Positions 54,735-63,993 of a DNA stretch of 64,000 nt are shown piece by piece. This DNA is from Phycicoccus sonneratiae (GTDB lineage Bacteria; Actinomycetota; Actinomycetes; Actinomycetales; Dermatophilaceae): NCBI RefSeq assembly GCF_016887965.1, contig NZ_JAFDVD010000007.1, positions 124,001 to 188,000 on the forward strand. Reading direction: 5' to 3'. A program made the position numbers and the translations under genes. The notes beneath the pieces were generated by a model. The model saw only the letters and a list, made by a program, of their open reading frames with translations. It did no database searches and was not told the origin of the DNA. The first letter of the stretch is position 1. Each line of letters opens with the position of its first letter.

Positions 54735-55535
54735 TCAACCGTTCTCGTGCCGATCGGCGTTCGCGTGGATGGCGTCGCGCACGTACTGGGCGAGGCCGGG
54801 GGCCTGCTCCTCGTACGTCGCCGTGAACCGCGGGTCGGCGACGTACATGTCGCCGAGGCCCCGGTGGAAGGCGTGGTCGATGTCGTAGAACCACCGCTCG
54901 ATCTGCACGCGGTGGGCCTCGGCGGCGTCCATCGCCCGCTCCGAGGTCGGCGGCTCGCCGGCCCGCATCGCCGCGACGAGCTCGGCGCCGACCGCCTCCT
55001 GCTCCGCCTTGACCGCCTCCCAGTCGGCCTTGGTGTAGGAGTCGGTGCGGCGCTTGGACTGCTTCCAGGCGTCCGTGTCACCCCAGCGCTCCTCGGCCTC
55101 CTGCTGGTACTCCTCGCTGTAGCCGTCACCGAAGAGCTCCTTGAGGTCCTCGGTCGTGGCGGGCTGCTCGTTCATCTCTCGCTCCAGTGCTCGGTCGATG
55201 GCCGAGACGAGCTCCTCGAGCTCGCCCAGCCGGGACACGACCACGGCCCGCTGCCGGCGCAGGTGCTCCTCGGCGCTCCCGTCGCCGTCGAGGAGGTCCC
55301 TCACCTCGTCGAGGGGAAGGTCCAGCCGGCGGTACGTGACGACGGTGGAGAGCCGGGCGAGGTCCGTCTCCGTGTAGAGGCGGTACCCCGCGTGCGTGCG
55401 GGCGGACGGGACGACGAGGCCGATGGCGTCGTAGTGGTGCAGCGTGCGCACCGTGACGCCGAAGGTCTCGGCGACCTGCCCGACGGTCAGCTCCACCCGG
55501 TCAGTCTGCTGGCTCGTCGTGGTCATGTCATCCAC
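54735..55535 (-). CDS. MerR-family regulator with TipAS drug-recognition domain
   Basis: 266 aa. MerR HTH about 15-50 (LTVGQVAETFGVTVRTLHHYDAIGLV) and HAGYRLYTETDLARL wing, coiled-coil dimer helix to about 125, then a TipAS domain (about 140-262; YTKADWEAVKAEQ, FYDIDHAFHRGLGDMYVADPRF). TipA proteins bind thiopeptides and related drugs and autoactivate. Start may instead be Met4 (55526). No promoter with the 19-bp MerR spacer was identified. Copy 2 of the palindrome follows its stop. Confidence 0.9.
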   Translation of the reverse strand: MDDMTTTSQQTDRVELTVGQVAETFGVTVRTLHHYDAIGLVVPSARTHAGYRLYTETDLARLSTVVTYRRLDLPLDEVRDLLDGDGSAEEHLRRQRAVVVSRLGELEELVSAIDRALEREMNEQPATTEDLKELFGDGYSEEYQQEAEERWGDTDAWKQSKRRTDSYTKADWEAVKAEQEAVGAELVAAMRAGEPPTSERAMDAAEAHRVQIERWFYDIDHAFHRGLGDMYVADPRFTATYEEQAPGLAQYVRDAIHANADRHENG

Positions 55536-55583
55536 GGTGGGCCCTGACGTCGCGTGAGGGTCAAGCCGGTTCGCCGGGAACCC

Positions 55584-56015
55584 TCAGGAGAGGGGCGCGG
55601 TGAGCTCGAGGTTGACGTCGTCGGGGTCCTGGAAGGAGAGGATGGCGATGCCGGCGTCCGCGAGCTCGATGACCTCACCGTGCGCGACACCGGCCTCGCC
55701 GAGACCCCGGGCGGCGTCGTCGAGGTCGGCGCGGGAGCCGACGGCGAAGCTCACGTGATCCAGGCCGGTGACGTCGGACCGGAACGGCTGCGAGCCGACG
55801 GGGCGCAGGCCGAAGAGCGTACCCTGGGGCGTCTGGTAGACGACGCCGCCGTAGAACTTCTCGGGGGCGTCGTCGAGGCCGGGCTCACCCTGGTGCTCAC
55901 GAGCGTCGATCGCCTTCTCCCAGCCGAAGACGCGGTCGTAGAAGGCCACCGACCGCTCGATGTCGGTGACGGTGAGGCGGACGTGGGCGTAGCCGGAGCT
56001 GGTGACGAGGGACAT
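55584..56015 (-). CDS. VOC-family (glyoxalase/bleomycin resistance-like) protein
   Basis: 143 aa, two beta-alpha-beta modules. HVRLTVTDIERSVAFYDRVFGW at the N-terminus supplies a His ligand; GLDHVSFAVGSRADLDDAARGL opens the second module; the C-terminal FQDPDDVNLELT carries the Glu ligand. Metal-dependent lyase or dioxygenase-like activity is possible; substrate unknown. ATG 56015 follows TAGCGT by 7 nt and replaces a longer frame. Confidence 0.84.
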   Translation of the reverse strand: MSLVTSSGYAHVRLTVTDIERSVAFYDRVFGWEKAIDAREHQGEPGLDDAPEKFYGGVVYQTPQGTLFGLRPVGSQPFRSDVTGLDHVSFAVGSRADLDDAARGLGEAGVAHGEVIELADAGIAILSFQDPDDVNLELTAPLS

Positions 56016-56022
56016 GCCCGCC

Positions 56023-56028
56023 ACGCTA
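56023..56028 (-). promoter_or_regulatory. -10 hexamer of the VOC gene (leaderless)
   Basis: TAGCGT, 7 nt before the ATG at 56015. Confidence 0.5.
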
Positions 56029-56085
56029 CGTCGTCGCGGGCCCCTCACCGCCCGCAGTGACATGTCGTCGCCGGACGGGCGAGGG

Positions 56086-56535
56086 TCAGGCCTTCGGGGT
56101 CTCGAACCAGTTCGCGAGCGCGGTGGCCAGGCCGAGGTCGCCGCGGGCCTTGATCTTGCCCATCATGAACATCATCGCCGGGTTGCCGGTGCCCGAGATC
56201 AGCTTGAGGAACTCGGCGGGGCCGGCCATCAGCGAGAGGTCGGGGTCGGCGGTCGGGGCCTTCTCGACGGTGCAGGTGCCGTGGTCGACGACGACGGCGT
56301 AGGTGTCGCTCGAGCCGCCCGGCCCGCCGGTGACCCGGAAGTCGATGCGCGCCGCGCGGTCGGCGGCCTTGTCGGCGCGGAACTGCCCGGGGAAGCGGCC
56401 GAACACGGCGTCGAGCAGGGCCTCCCGGTGCTCCCCGGCGAAGGCGTCGCGGATCTCGCCGTCCGACGCACCCTTGACGGCGGCGACGAACTCGGCGGGC
56501 GAGGCGGTGGTCAGGGACTGCGGGTCGAAGGCCAT
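56086..56535 (-). CDS. SCP2 sterol-binding domain protein
   Basis: 149 aa, a single SCP-2-like lipid-binding domain: RIDFRVTGG, TYAVVVDHGTCTVEKAPTADPDLSLMAGPAEFLKLISG and the MMFMMGKIKARGDLGLATAL helix that closes the hydrophobic tunnel. Probably binds a lipid or acyl-CoA in the cytoplasm; no enzyme domain is fused. TAGGTT lies 6 nt before the ATG. Confidence 0.87.
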   Translation of the reverse strand: MAFDPQSLTTASPAEFVAAVKGASDGEIRDAFAGEHREALLDAVFGRFPGQFRADKAADRAARIDFRVTGGPGGSSDTYAVVVDHGTCTVEKAPTADPDLSLMAGPAEFLKLISGTGNPAMMFMMGKIKARGDLGLATALANWFETPKA

Positions 56536-56541
56536 GTCCGC

Positions 56542-56547
56542 AACCTA
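56542..56547 (-). promoter_or_regulatory. -10 hexamer of the SCP2 gene (leaderless)
   Basis: TAGGTT, 6 nt before the ATG at 56535. Confidence 0.5.
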
Positions 56548-56594
56548 CTGGCCGGTAACCAGCCCGGCAACCCCGAGCCGGGCCCCGGCCGCGC

Positions 56595-59369
56595 TCAGGC
56601 CTTCTTCGCCGCCTTCTTGGCCGTCGCCTTCTTCGCGGTCGACTTCTTCGCCGTTTTCTTCGCGGTCTTGCGGGCGGTCTTCTTGACCGGCCCCCGGGCC
56701 CGCTTGTCGGCGAGCAGCTCGTACCCGCGCTCGGGCGTGATCTTCTCGGGGTCGTCGTCCTTGCGCAGTGTCGCGTTGGTCTCGCCGTCGGTGACGTAGG
56801 GCCCGAACCGCCCGTCCTTGACGACGACCGGCTTGCCGGACACCGGGTCGGTGCCGAGCTCGGCGAGCGGCGGCTTCGCGGCGGCCCGCCCGCGCTGCTT
56901 CGGCTGCGCGTAGATGGCCAGCGCCTCCTCGAGCGTGATGTCGAAGAGCTGCTGCTCGCTCGTCAGCGACCGGGAGTCGGTGCCCTTCTTGAGGTACGGC
57001 CCGTACCGCCCGTTCTGCGCGGTGATCTCGACCTCGGACCCGTCCTCGGCCGTCGTCGTGCCGACGACCCGGGGCAGCGACAGCAGCCGCAGGGCGGTCT
57101 CGAGGTCGATCGTCCCGAGGTCCATGTCCTTGAAGAGCGAGGCGGTGCGCGGCTTGGCCTTCGCAGCCTTCTTCCCCTTGCCCTTCGCGGCCGGCGCCGC
57201 CTCGTCCTCGGGCAGCACCTCGGTGACGTACGGCCCGTAGCGCCCGGACTTCGCGACGATGTCGTGCCCGGTGGCGGGGTCCTTCCCGACGACCCGGCCG
57301 TCGTCGGCGGCGCGGTCGAGCAGCTCGCGGGCGATCGCCGGCGTCATCTCGTCGGGTGCGACGTCGTCGGTGATGGTCGCCCGGCGCGGCTGGGTGTCGC
57401 CGCGCTCGGCGGCCGCGGCGTCGGTGACCTCGCCGGTGCGCGGGTCGATGCCGGCCGGCACGACCTCCTCGACGTACGGCCCGTACCGCCCGACCCGCAC
57501 GACGATGCCGTCGCCGATCTCGATGGTCGACACGGCCCGGGCGTCGATGTCGCCGAGGTCCTCGACGAGCGAGCGCAGCCCCTCGGCCGAGCTCGCCTCG
57601 TCACCGAAGTAGAAGCGGCGCAGCCAGGCCGCGCGCTGCTCGTCACCGCGCGCGATGGCGTCGAGGTCCTCCTCCATCGAGGCGGTGAAGTCGTAGTCGA
57701 CGAGCCGGCCGAAGTGCTCCTCCATGAGCCGGGTGACCGCGAAGGCCAGCCAGCTGGGGATGAGCGCCGAGCCGCGCGTGCTGACGTAGCCGCGGTCCTG
57801 GATGGTGCCGATCGTCGAGGCGTACGTCGAGGGCCGGCCGATGCCGCGCTCCTCCATCGCCTTGACGAGGGTGGCCTCGGTGTAGCGGGCCGGCGGCGAG
57901 GTCTCGTGGCCGTTGGCCTCAGCGCGCTTGACGTCGAGCGAGCGGCCGGCGCCGAGCTTGGGCAGGCGGCGCTCCTCGTCGTCGCCGCGCCGGGCCTCGT
58001 CGCGGCCCTCCTCGTAGGCCGCGAGGAACCCGCGGAAGGTGATGACCGTGCCGCTCGCCGACAGCTCGACCTCACGGGCCGGCGCGCCGTCGGGCAGCGT
58101 CGCGGCGAGGCGCAGCGACGCGGTCGAGCCGCGGGCGTCGGCCATCTGGGAGGCGACGGTGCGCATCCAGATCAGCTCGTAGAGGGCGTACTCGTCGCCG
58201 CGCAGCTCGCCGCGGACCTGGGCCGGGGTGCGGAACCGGTCGCCGGCGGGGCGGATGGCCTCGTGCGCCTCCTGGGCGTTCTTGACCTTCTTCTCGTAGC
58301 GGCGCGGGGCATCCGGCACGGACTCGCCGCCGTAGAGGTCGCGGGCCTGCTGGCGCGCGGCCGTGAGGGCCGCGTCCGACAGCGTCGTGCTGTCGGTCCG
58401 CATGTACGTGATGTAGCCGTTCTCGTAGAGGCGCTGGGCGACCCGCATCGCGTTGCGCGAGTTGAGCCGCAGCTTGCGCGAGGCCTCCTGCTGGAGGGTG
58501 CTCGTCGTGAACGGCGCGCTCGGGCGGCGGGTGTAGGGCTTCTCGGAGACCTCGGCGACGGTGACCTCCGCGCGGCGCAGCGCCTCGGCGATGCCGGTGG
58601 CGCGCTCCTCGTCGAGCTGGACCGCCCGGTCGCCCTTGAGGGTCCCGTCGTCGGCGAAGTCGCGGCCGGTGGCGACCTTCTTGCCGTCGACCCCGGTGAG
58701 CCGGGCGGTGAAGAGGTCCTCGTCGGCGCCCGGCGTGACGTCGGCGTCGACGTCCCAGTAGGACGCGCGGACGAAGGCCATCCGCTCGCGCTCGCGCTCG
58801 ACGACCAGCCGGGTGGCGACCGACTGCACGCGGCCCGCGGACAGGCCGGCCTTGACCTTGCGCCACAGGACCGGGCTCACCTCGTAGCCGTAGAGGCGGT
58901 CGAGGATGCGCCGGGTCTCCTGGGCGTCGACGAGCGCGACGTTGATGTCGCGGGTCTGGGTGGCGGCCCGCTGGATGGCCTCGCGGGTGATCTCGTGGAA
59001 GACCATGCGCTTGACCGGGACCTTCGGCTGCAGGGTCTCGTAGAGGTGCCACGCGATGGCCTCGCCCTCGCGGTCCTCATCCGTGGCGAGGTAGAGCTCG
59101 TCGGCGTCCTTGAGGAGCGTCTTCAGCTCGCGGACCTTCTTCTTCTTGTCCGCGTCGACGACGTAGTAGGGGTCGAAGTCGTCGTCGATGTTGACGCCGA
59201 ACTTGCCGAACGGGCCCTTCTTGACCTCGGCCGGCATCTCGCTCGGCGTCGGGATGTCGCGGATGTGGCCGACGGACGCCTCGACGTCCCAGTCGGTGCC
59301 GAGGTAGCCCGCGATGGTCCGTGCCTTCGCGGGGGACTCGACGATGACGAGCTTGCGCCCAGATGCCAT
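56595..59369 (-). CDS. topA: DNA topoisomerase I (type IA)
   Basis: 924-aa enzyme relaxing negative supercoils. Toprim domain starts LVIVESPAKARTIAGYL, with the acidic TDEDREGE (96-103); catalytic Tyr322 in ITYMRTDS; decatenation region with SAGRVQSVATRLVV. The C-terminus (about 630-890) has four repeated Topo_C_Rpt units, each with a GRYGPY or GRFGPY core, and no zinc ribbons, as in mycobacteria. It ends in a Lys/Ala-rich tail of about 30 residues (repeated TAKK and KKA) that binds DNA in homologues. ATG 59369 is the conserved start; upstream codons are in frame but not conserved in character. Confidence 0.96.
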   Translation of the reverse strand: MASGRKLVIVESPAKARTIAGYLGTDWDVEASVGHIRDIPTPSEMPAEVKKGPFGKFGVNIDDDFDPYYVVDADKKKKVRELKTLLKDADELYLATDEDREGEAIAWHLYETLQPKVPVKRMVFHEITREAIQRAATQTRDINVALVDAQETRRILDRLYGYEVSPVLWRKVKAGLSAGRVQSVATRLVVERERERMAFVRASYWDVDADVTPGADEDLFTARLTGVDGKKVATGRDFADDGTLKGDRAVQLDEERATGIAEALRRAEVTVAEVSEKPYTRRPSAPFTTSTLQQEASRKLRLNSRNAMRVAQRLYENGYITYMRTDSTTLSDAALTAARQQARDLYGGESVPDAPRRYEKKVKNAQEAHEAIRPAGDRFRTPAQVRGELRGDEYALYELIWMRTVASQMADARGSTASLRLAATLPDGAPAREVELSASGTVITFRGFLAAYEEGRDEARRGDDEERRLPKLGAGRSLDVKRAEANGHETSPPARYTEATLVKAMEERGIGRPSTYASTIGTIQDRGYVSTRGSALIPSWLAFAVTRLMEEHFGRLVDYDFTASMEEDLDAIARGDEQRAAWLRRFYFGDEASSAEGLRSLVEDLGDIDARAVSTIEIGDGIVVRVGRYGPYVEEVVPAGIDPRTGEVTDAAAAERGDTQPRRATITDDVAPDEMTPAIARELLDRAADDGRVVGKDPATGHDIVAKSGRYGPYVTEVLPEDEAAPAAKGKGKKAAKAKPRTASLFKDMDLGTIDLETALRLLSLPRVVGTTTAEDGSEVEITAQNGRYGPYLKKGTDSRSLTSEQQLFDITLEEALAIYAQPKQRGRAAAKPPLAELGTDPVSGKPVVVKDGRFGPYVTDGETNATLRKDDDPEKITPERGYELLADKRARGPVKKTARKTAKKTAKKSTAKKATAKKAAKKA

Positions 59370-59482
59370 GCCTGACCTGCCTGTTCCGTCGGCCACGTGC
59401 AGCGGATTCGTCGCTGCGTCGGACGTGGTGACGCGACGACGGTAGCGCTCCGGGTGGCCGATCACGCAAACGGGAGGGGGCA

Positions 59483-59631
<149 letters not shown>

Positions 59632-59661
59632 AGGGGAGGTCGAGGGTCAGGGTGCCCGGGG

Positions 59662-61791
59662 TCAGAGGCCGCGGAGGGCGTCGAAGAGGGGCTCGGCGAG
59701 CGGGGACTCGCGGATGTCGTCGAGGTCGACCGGCCGTCCGTCCGGGCCCGCGAGCGGCAGCCGCCAGTTGGGGTACTCCTCGTGGGTGCCGGGCTGGTTG
59801 ATGGCCCGCCGGTCGCCGACGACGTCGGGCAGCGAGACCGCGAGCATCCGGCTCGGGGTCTGCGCGAGCCACCGGTGCAGCGCCACGACCGTGTCGTCGA
59901 CGTCGGCGCCGGGCGCCAGCAGGCCGCGCGACTCCAGCGCGGCGCGCACCCGGCCGATCGCCGACTCCTCGACCGCGCGCTCCTCCTCGACCGGCCGGGT
60001 GAGCAGCCCGAGCCGCTCGCGCACCGCGACGTGCTCGAGCGTCAGGTAGCCGGCCGTCGGCGGCAGGTCGTGGACCGTGACCGAGGACAGGCACAGGTCG
60101 CGGTAGGACTCCGGCGGCCGCACGGTGTCGCCGTCCCACTCGAACCAGAGGATGGAGGTGCCGAGCAGTCCGCGCTCGGTGAGCACCTCGCGGACGTTGG
60201 GCGCCACGACCCCGAGGTCCTCGCCGATGACGACCGCCCCGGCGCGCTGGGCCTCGAGGACGAGGATGCCGAGCAGCGCCTCCTCGTCGTAGTACACGTA
60301 CGTGCCGTCGGCGGGCGTGCCCCCGGTCGGGATCCACCACAGCCGGAACAGCCCGAGGATGTGGTCGACGCGGATGCCGCCGGAGTCGCGGAGCACGGTG
60401 CGCACCATGTCGCGGAACGGTGCGTACCCCAGCTCGGCGAGCCGGTCCGGGCGCCACGGCGGCTGGCTCCAGTTCTGCCCGAGCTGGTTGAACTGGTCCG
60501 GCGGCGCCCCGACCGTCACCCCGCGCGCCAGGGCGTCGCCGAGGCCCCACGCGTCGGCCCCGACCGGGTGCACCCCGACCGCGAGGTCGTGGACGATCCC
60601 GAGCGACATCCCGGCGGCGGTGGCCTCGCGCTGCACCCCGGCGAGCTGGTCCTCGAGGAGCCACTGCATCCAGCGGTGGAGGTCGACGTCGTCGGCGTGC
60701 TCGGCGGCGAAGGCCTCGACGCCGGGGCCGTCGGGGTCCTGCAGGTCCCCCGGCCACGCGGTGAACGGCAGCCCGTGGAGGTCGGCGATCGCGCACCACG
60801 TCGCGAAGCGCGCCAGCCCCTCCCCCTCGCGCTCGCAGTAGGCGGCGAAGGCCTGCGCCCGCGCGCCGGTGAGCCCCACGTCGTGCACGAGGCGCAGCGC
60901 CTCCCGCTTGAGCGCCCACGCGGCGTCGCGCTCGATGCGGTCGCCCGCGTCGAGCGCCCGACCGCGCGCGGCGAGGTCGGCCAGCCGCCGGCGCCCGGTG
61001 GCGTCCAGCGCGGCCACCTCGGGCACGTCCTCGACCCGCAGGTACAGCGGGTTGACGAAGCGCCGGGTCGTCGGCAGGTAGGGCGAGGCCTCGATCGGCG
61101 GCACGGGCTCGGCGGCGTGCAGCGGGTTGACGAGGACGAAGTCGGCGTCGTGCGCCGCGGCGGCCCACGTCGCGAGGTCGGCGAGGTCGCGCAGGTCGCC
61201 GACGCCCCAGGACCCCGGCGAGCGCACCTGGTACAGCTGGGCCATCAGCCCGACGACGCGCCGCGAGGCCACCGGCTCGGGCAGCTCGAGGCGCTCGGGG
61301 CAGACGACGAGGGTGCTCGTCAGCGTCGAGGGGTCGAGCGGTGCGGCGTCGACCTCGGCGACGAGCCGGTGCCAGCCCAGCGGCAGGTCGTCCGGGACCT
61401 CGAAGGCCGCCTCCCCCAGTGCCGTGCCGTCGACGACCCGGTCCGGCACCCAGCGGTCGAGCTGGGTGAGGGGACGGCGGCCGCCGTCCTCGAGCTCGGC
61501 GTGCAGCCTGACCCCGGAGCCCGCCGGCACGTGCACGAGCACCTCGCGGCGACGCCCGGCCCGCGCGACGACGGTGGCCTGGAGCGTCCGGCGCCACGGT
61601 GCGTCGGCGTGCTCGGCGATGGCCGCCTCGACCTGCGCGTCGTCGTCCGCCGCCACCCCGAGGGCCGCGAGGACCGACCGGATCGACGCCGCCGACACGG
61701 TCACGTGCCGGCCCAGCCAGTCCCAGTACTCCGTCGCGACCCCGTGGGCCAGGGCGAGCTCGGCGAGCCGGGGCGTCGGGGAGTCGGGCAT
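59662..61791 (-). CDS. malQ: 4-alpha-glucanotransferase
   Basis: GH77 amylomaltase, 709 aa, transferring alpha-1,4-glucan segments in maltodextrin and glycogen metabolism. An N-terminal beta-rich extension (about 1-150), common in actinobacteria, precedes the barrel. Catalytic landmarks: RVDHILGLFRLWWIP with the nucleophile Asp (about 475), VIGEDLGVV with the acid/base Glu, TVHDLPPTAGY, and the C-terminal GTHEEYPNWRLPL. ATG 61791 follows CAGGAT by 6 nt; the upstream frame is unsupported. Confidence 0.94.
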   Translation of the reverse strand: MPDSPTPRLAELALAHGVATEYWDWLGRHVTVSAASIRSVLAALGVAADDDAQVEAAIAEHADAPWRRTLQATVVARAGRRREVLVHVPAGSGVRLHAELEDGGRRPLTQLDRWVPDRVVDGTALGEAAFEVPDDLPLGWHRLVAEVDAAPLDPSTLTSTLVVCPERLELPEPVASRRVVGLMAQLYQVRSPGSWGVGDLRDLADLATWAAAAHDADFVLVNPLHAAEPVPPIEASPYLPTTRRFVNPLYLRVEDVPEVAALDATGRRRLADLAARGRALDAGDRIERDAAWALKREALRLVHDVGLTGARAQAFAAYCEREGEGLARFATWCAIADLHGLPFTAWPGDLQDPDGPGVEAFAAEHADDVDLHRWMQWLLEDQLAGVQREATAAGMSLGIVHDLAVGVHPVGADAWGLGDALARGVTVGAPPDQFNQLGQNWSQPPWRPDRLAELGYAPFRDMVRTVLRDSGGIRVDHILGLFRLWWIPTGGTPADGTYVYYDEEALLGILVLEAQRAGAVVIGEDLGVVAPNVREVLTERGLLGTSILWFEWDGDTVRPPESYRDLCLSSVTVHDLPPTAGYLTLEHVAVRERLGLLTRPVEEERAVEESAIGRVRAALESRGLLAPGADVDDTVVALHRWLAQTPSRMLAVSLPDVVGDRRAINQPGTHEEYPNWRLPLAGPDGRPVDLDDIRESPLAEPLFDALRGL

Positions 61792-61797
61792 GGCCCC

Positions 61798-61803
61798 ATC
61801 CTG
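61798..61803 (-). promoter_or_regulatory. possible -10 hexamer of malQ
   Basis: CAGGAT, 6 nt before the ATG at 61791. Confidence 0.3.
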
Positions 61804-61867
61804 CCAACTGCCCGGGCGGGCACGGGCACCGGCTCGCGGCCGCGACCGTGCCCGCCCGGCACAGGGG

Positions 61868-63517
61868 TCAGGGGTTCGGCGCCTCCTGGTGGAGTGGCTG
61901 GAGGACCTTCTCGACGCGCGGGTCACCGGCGTCGGCGAAGTAGTCGCCGCGGATCGTCTCGTCGTCACCGTCGGGAGCCTTGGCGACCCGTAGCACGACC
62001 GTCCCGACGACGGCGACGAGCAGGTTGATGACGAACGCCGTCATCGCGATGTAGCCCATCTGCCCGATGACCGGGATGGTGTCGAGCGAGCCGCCGAAGT
62101 GGTTGATGCCGGCCCGCGGGTTCGCGACGCTCCACGCCTGCCACGTGCCGTAGACCATGCCGACCGCCCAGCCGGCCGTCAGCGCCCACCGGTGCAGCCA
62201 GCGCGTGTAGAGGCCGAGGACGACGGCGGGGAAGGTCTGGAGGATCCAGATGCCGCCGAGCAGCTGGAAGTTGATCGCGTTCTGCTTGTCGAGCGCGAGG
62301 ACGAACACCAGGGCGAAGGCCTTGACGACGAGCGAGACGAGCTTGGAGACCTTGGCCTCCTGCTGCGGCGTCGCGTCGGGCTTCAGCCACTCCTTGTAGA
62401 TGTTGCGCGTGAAGGTGTTCGCCGCCGCGATGGACATGATCGCCGCCGGCACGAGGGCACCGATCGCGATGGCCGCGAACGCGACTCCCGCGAACCACGA
62501 CGGGAAGGAGTCCTCGAACAGCTGCGGGATGACGAGCTGCGCGTTCGGCTTGCCGTCGAGGCCGATCGGCTTCGTGCCGGCGGCGATGGCCACCCAGCCG
62601 AGGAGCGCCAGCAGGCCGAGGACGAAGGAGTACGCCGGCAGGATCGAGGCGTTGCGGCGGATCGTGTTCCGCGAGCTCGCCGACAGGCTGGCCGTGATCG
62701 AGTGCGGGTACATGAAGAGCGCGAGCGCCGAGCCGAGGCCCAGCGTCGCGTACGCCCACTGCGCCTGCGCACCGGGGATGAACGCGCCGGTCGGCTTGCC
62801 GTCCACCGGGTTCGGCTTCGCCATCTTCTGCTCGGCCGCGGAGAACACGGCGTCCCAGCCGCCGACCTTGCTCGGCAGGTAGACGATGGCCACGATGATC
62901 ACGAGGTAGATCAGCGTGTCCTTGACGAAGGCGATGACCGCCGGCGCCCGCAGCCCGCTCGAGTACGTGTACGCCGCGAGCAGCGCGAAGGCGATGAAGA
63001 GCGGGAGGTCCTTGGCGATGATGTTGCTGCCGCCGCCGAGCCCGATGACCTCGAGCACCGCCTGGATGCCGACGAGCTGGAGCGCGATGTACGGCATCGT
63101 CGCGAGGAAGCCGGTGACCGCGACGGCCAACGACAGTCCGCGGGAACCGAACCGGCCCCGCACGAAGTCGGCGGTCGTCACGTAGCCGTGCCGGTGGCTG
63201 ACCGACCAGAGCCGCGCCATGAACACGAAGATGATCGGGTAGAGGACGATCGTGTAGGGGACGGCGAAGAAGCCCGACACCGCGCCGGCGCCGAACATCG
63301 CCGCCGGGACGGCGACGAACGTGTACGCCGTGTAGAGGTCGCCACCGAGCAGGAACCACGTGATCCACGTGCCGAACGAGCGTCCGCCGAGGCCCCATTC
63401 GTCGAGCGACTCCATCGAGGTCGGCCGGCGCCAGCGGGTGGCCATGAAGCCCATGACCGTCACGAGGAGGAAGAGGACGACGAGGACGGCCAGCGCGGTG
63501 CCGTCGATGCCGCTCAT
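61868..63517 (-). CDS. MctP-type sodium:solute symporter for monocarboxylates
   Basis: 549 aa, about 13 helices, SSS family. GRSFGTWITWFLLGGDLYTAYTF at TM2 and the TTADFVRGRFGSRGLSLAVAV segment are typical of the MctP/YjcG branch that imports lactate, pyruvate, acetate or propionate. The start overlaps the DUF3311 stop by 4 nt, an arrangement conserved for this transporter. The C-terminal tail (DDETIRGDYFADAG) is cytoplasmic. Confidence 0.9.
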   Translation of the reverse strand: MSGIDGTALAVLVVLFLLVTVMGFMATRWRRPTSMESLDEWGLGGRSFGTWITWFLLGGDLYTAYTFVAVPAAMFGAGAVSGFFAVPYTIVLYPIIFVFMARLWSVSHRHGYVTTADFVRGRFGSRGLSLAVAVTGFLATMPYIALQLVGIQAVLEVIGLGGGSNIIAKDLPLFIAFALLAAYTYSSGLRAPAVIAFVKDTLIYLVIIVAIVYLPSKVGGWDAVFSAAEQKMAKPNPVDGKPTGAFIPGAQAQWAYATLGLGSALALFMYPHSITASLSASSRNTIRRNASILPAYSFVLGLLALLGWVAIAAGTKPIGLDGKPNAQLVIPQLFEDSFPSWFAGVAFAAIAIGALVPAAIMSIAAANTFTRNIYKEWLKPDATPQQEAKVSKLVSLVVKAFALVFVLALDKQNAINFQLLGGIWILQTFPAVVLGLYTRWLHRWALTAGWAVGMVYGTWQAWSVANPRAGINHFGGSLDTIPVIGQMGYIAMTAFVINLLVAVVGTVVLRVAKAPDGDDETIRGDYFADAGDPRVEKVLQPLHQEAPNP

Positions 63518-63834
63518 GCCCGCTCCCCCGCCCGGTCGGCCCCGGCGTCGGTCATCGGCCGGTGCGGCCGCGCGAGAAGGACGATGCGGTACGCGGTGTA
63601 CGTGAACGCCGAGCAGAGGAAGACCCAGAGGAACTGGTACCAGATGAAGAACGGGAAGCCCCAGAGCTTCGGCTCGACGCGGCTGTAGCTGCTCACCCAG
63701 AGCAGCGCGACGACCGGGATCGCGAGCAGCACGCCGGCGACGACGAGCAGGCCCGTCCGGGCGGGTGGGACGGTGTCGTGGTCGACCTCGTCGCGGCGTG
63801 GTCCGCCGGCGTCGGGCTGGTCGGTGGTGGTCAC
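63514..63834 (-). CDS. DUF3311 small membrane protein, MctP partner
   Basis: 106 aa, two predicted helices (TGLLVVAGVLLAIPVVALLWV; WYQFLWVFLCSAFTYTAYRIVL) linked by the conserved RVEPKLWGFPFFIWYQ loop. DUF3311 proteins occur almost only beside SSS monocarboxylate symporters and are thought to be accessory subunits. GTG start with GGAGG 7 nt upstream. It leads the two-gene operon. Confidence 0.88.
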   Translation of the reverse strand: MTTTDQPDAGGPRRDEVDHDTVPPARTGLLVVAGVLLAIPVVALLWVSSYSRVEPKLWGFPFFIWYQFLWVFLCSAFTYTAYRIVLLARPHRPMTDAGADRAGERA

Positions 63835-63993
63835 AGGAACCTCCTCGTTCCCCCGGGACGTCCGGCGGTCGCCGGGCCACCGGACACGGTAGGGACTCGA
63901 CCGCCCCCTGTGGGGCTTGCGTGCGCCCGTGTATCAGCGCCGCCCCGCCGACCTCCTCCTCCGCGACCGACCGCACGAGGAGAGGCGAGGGCG

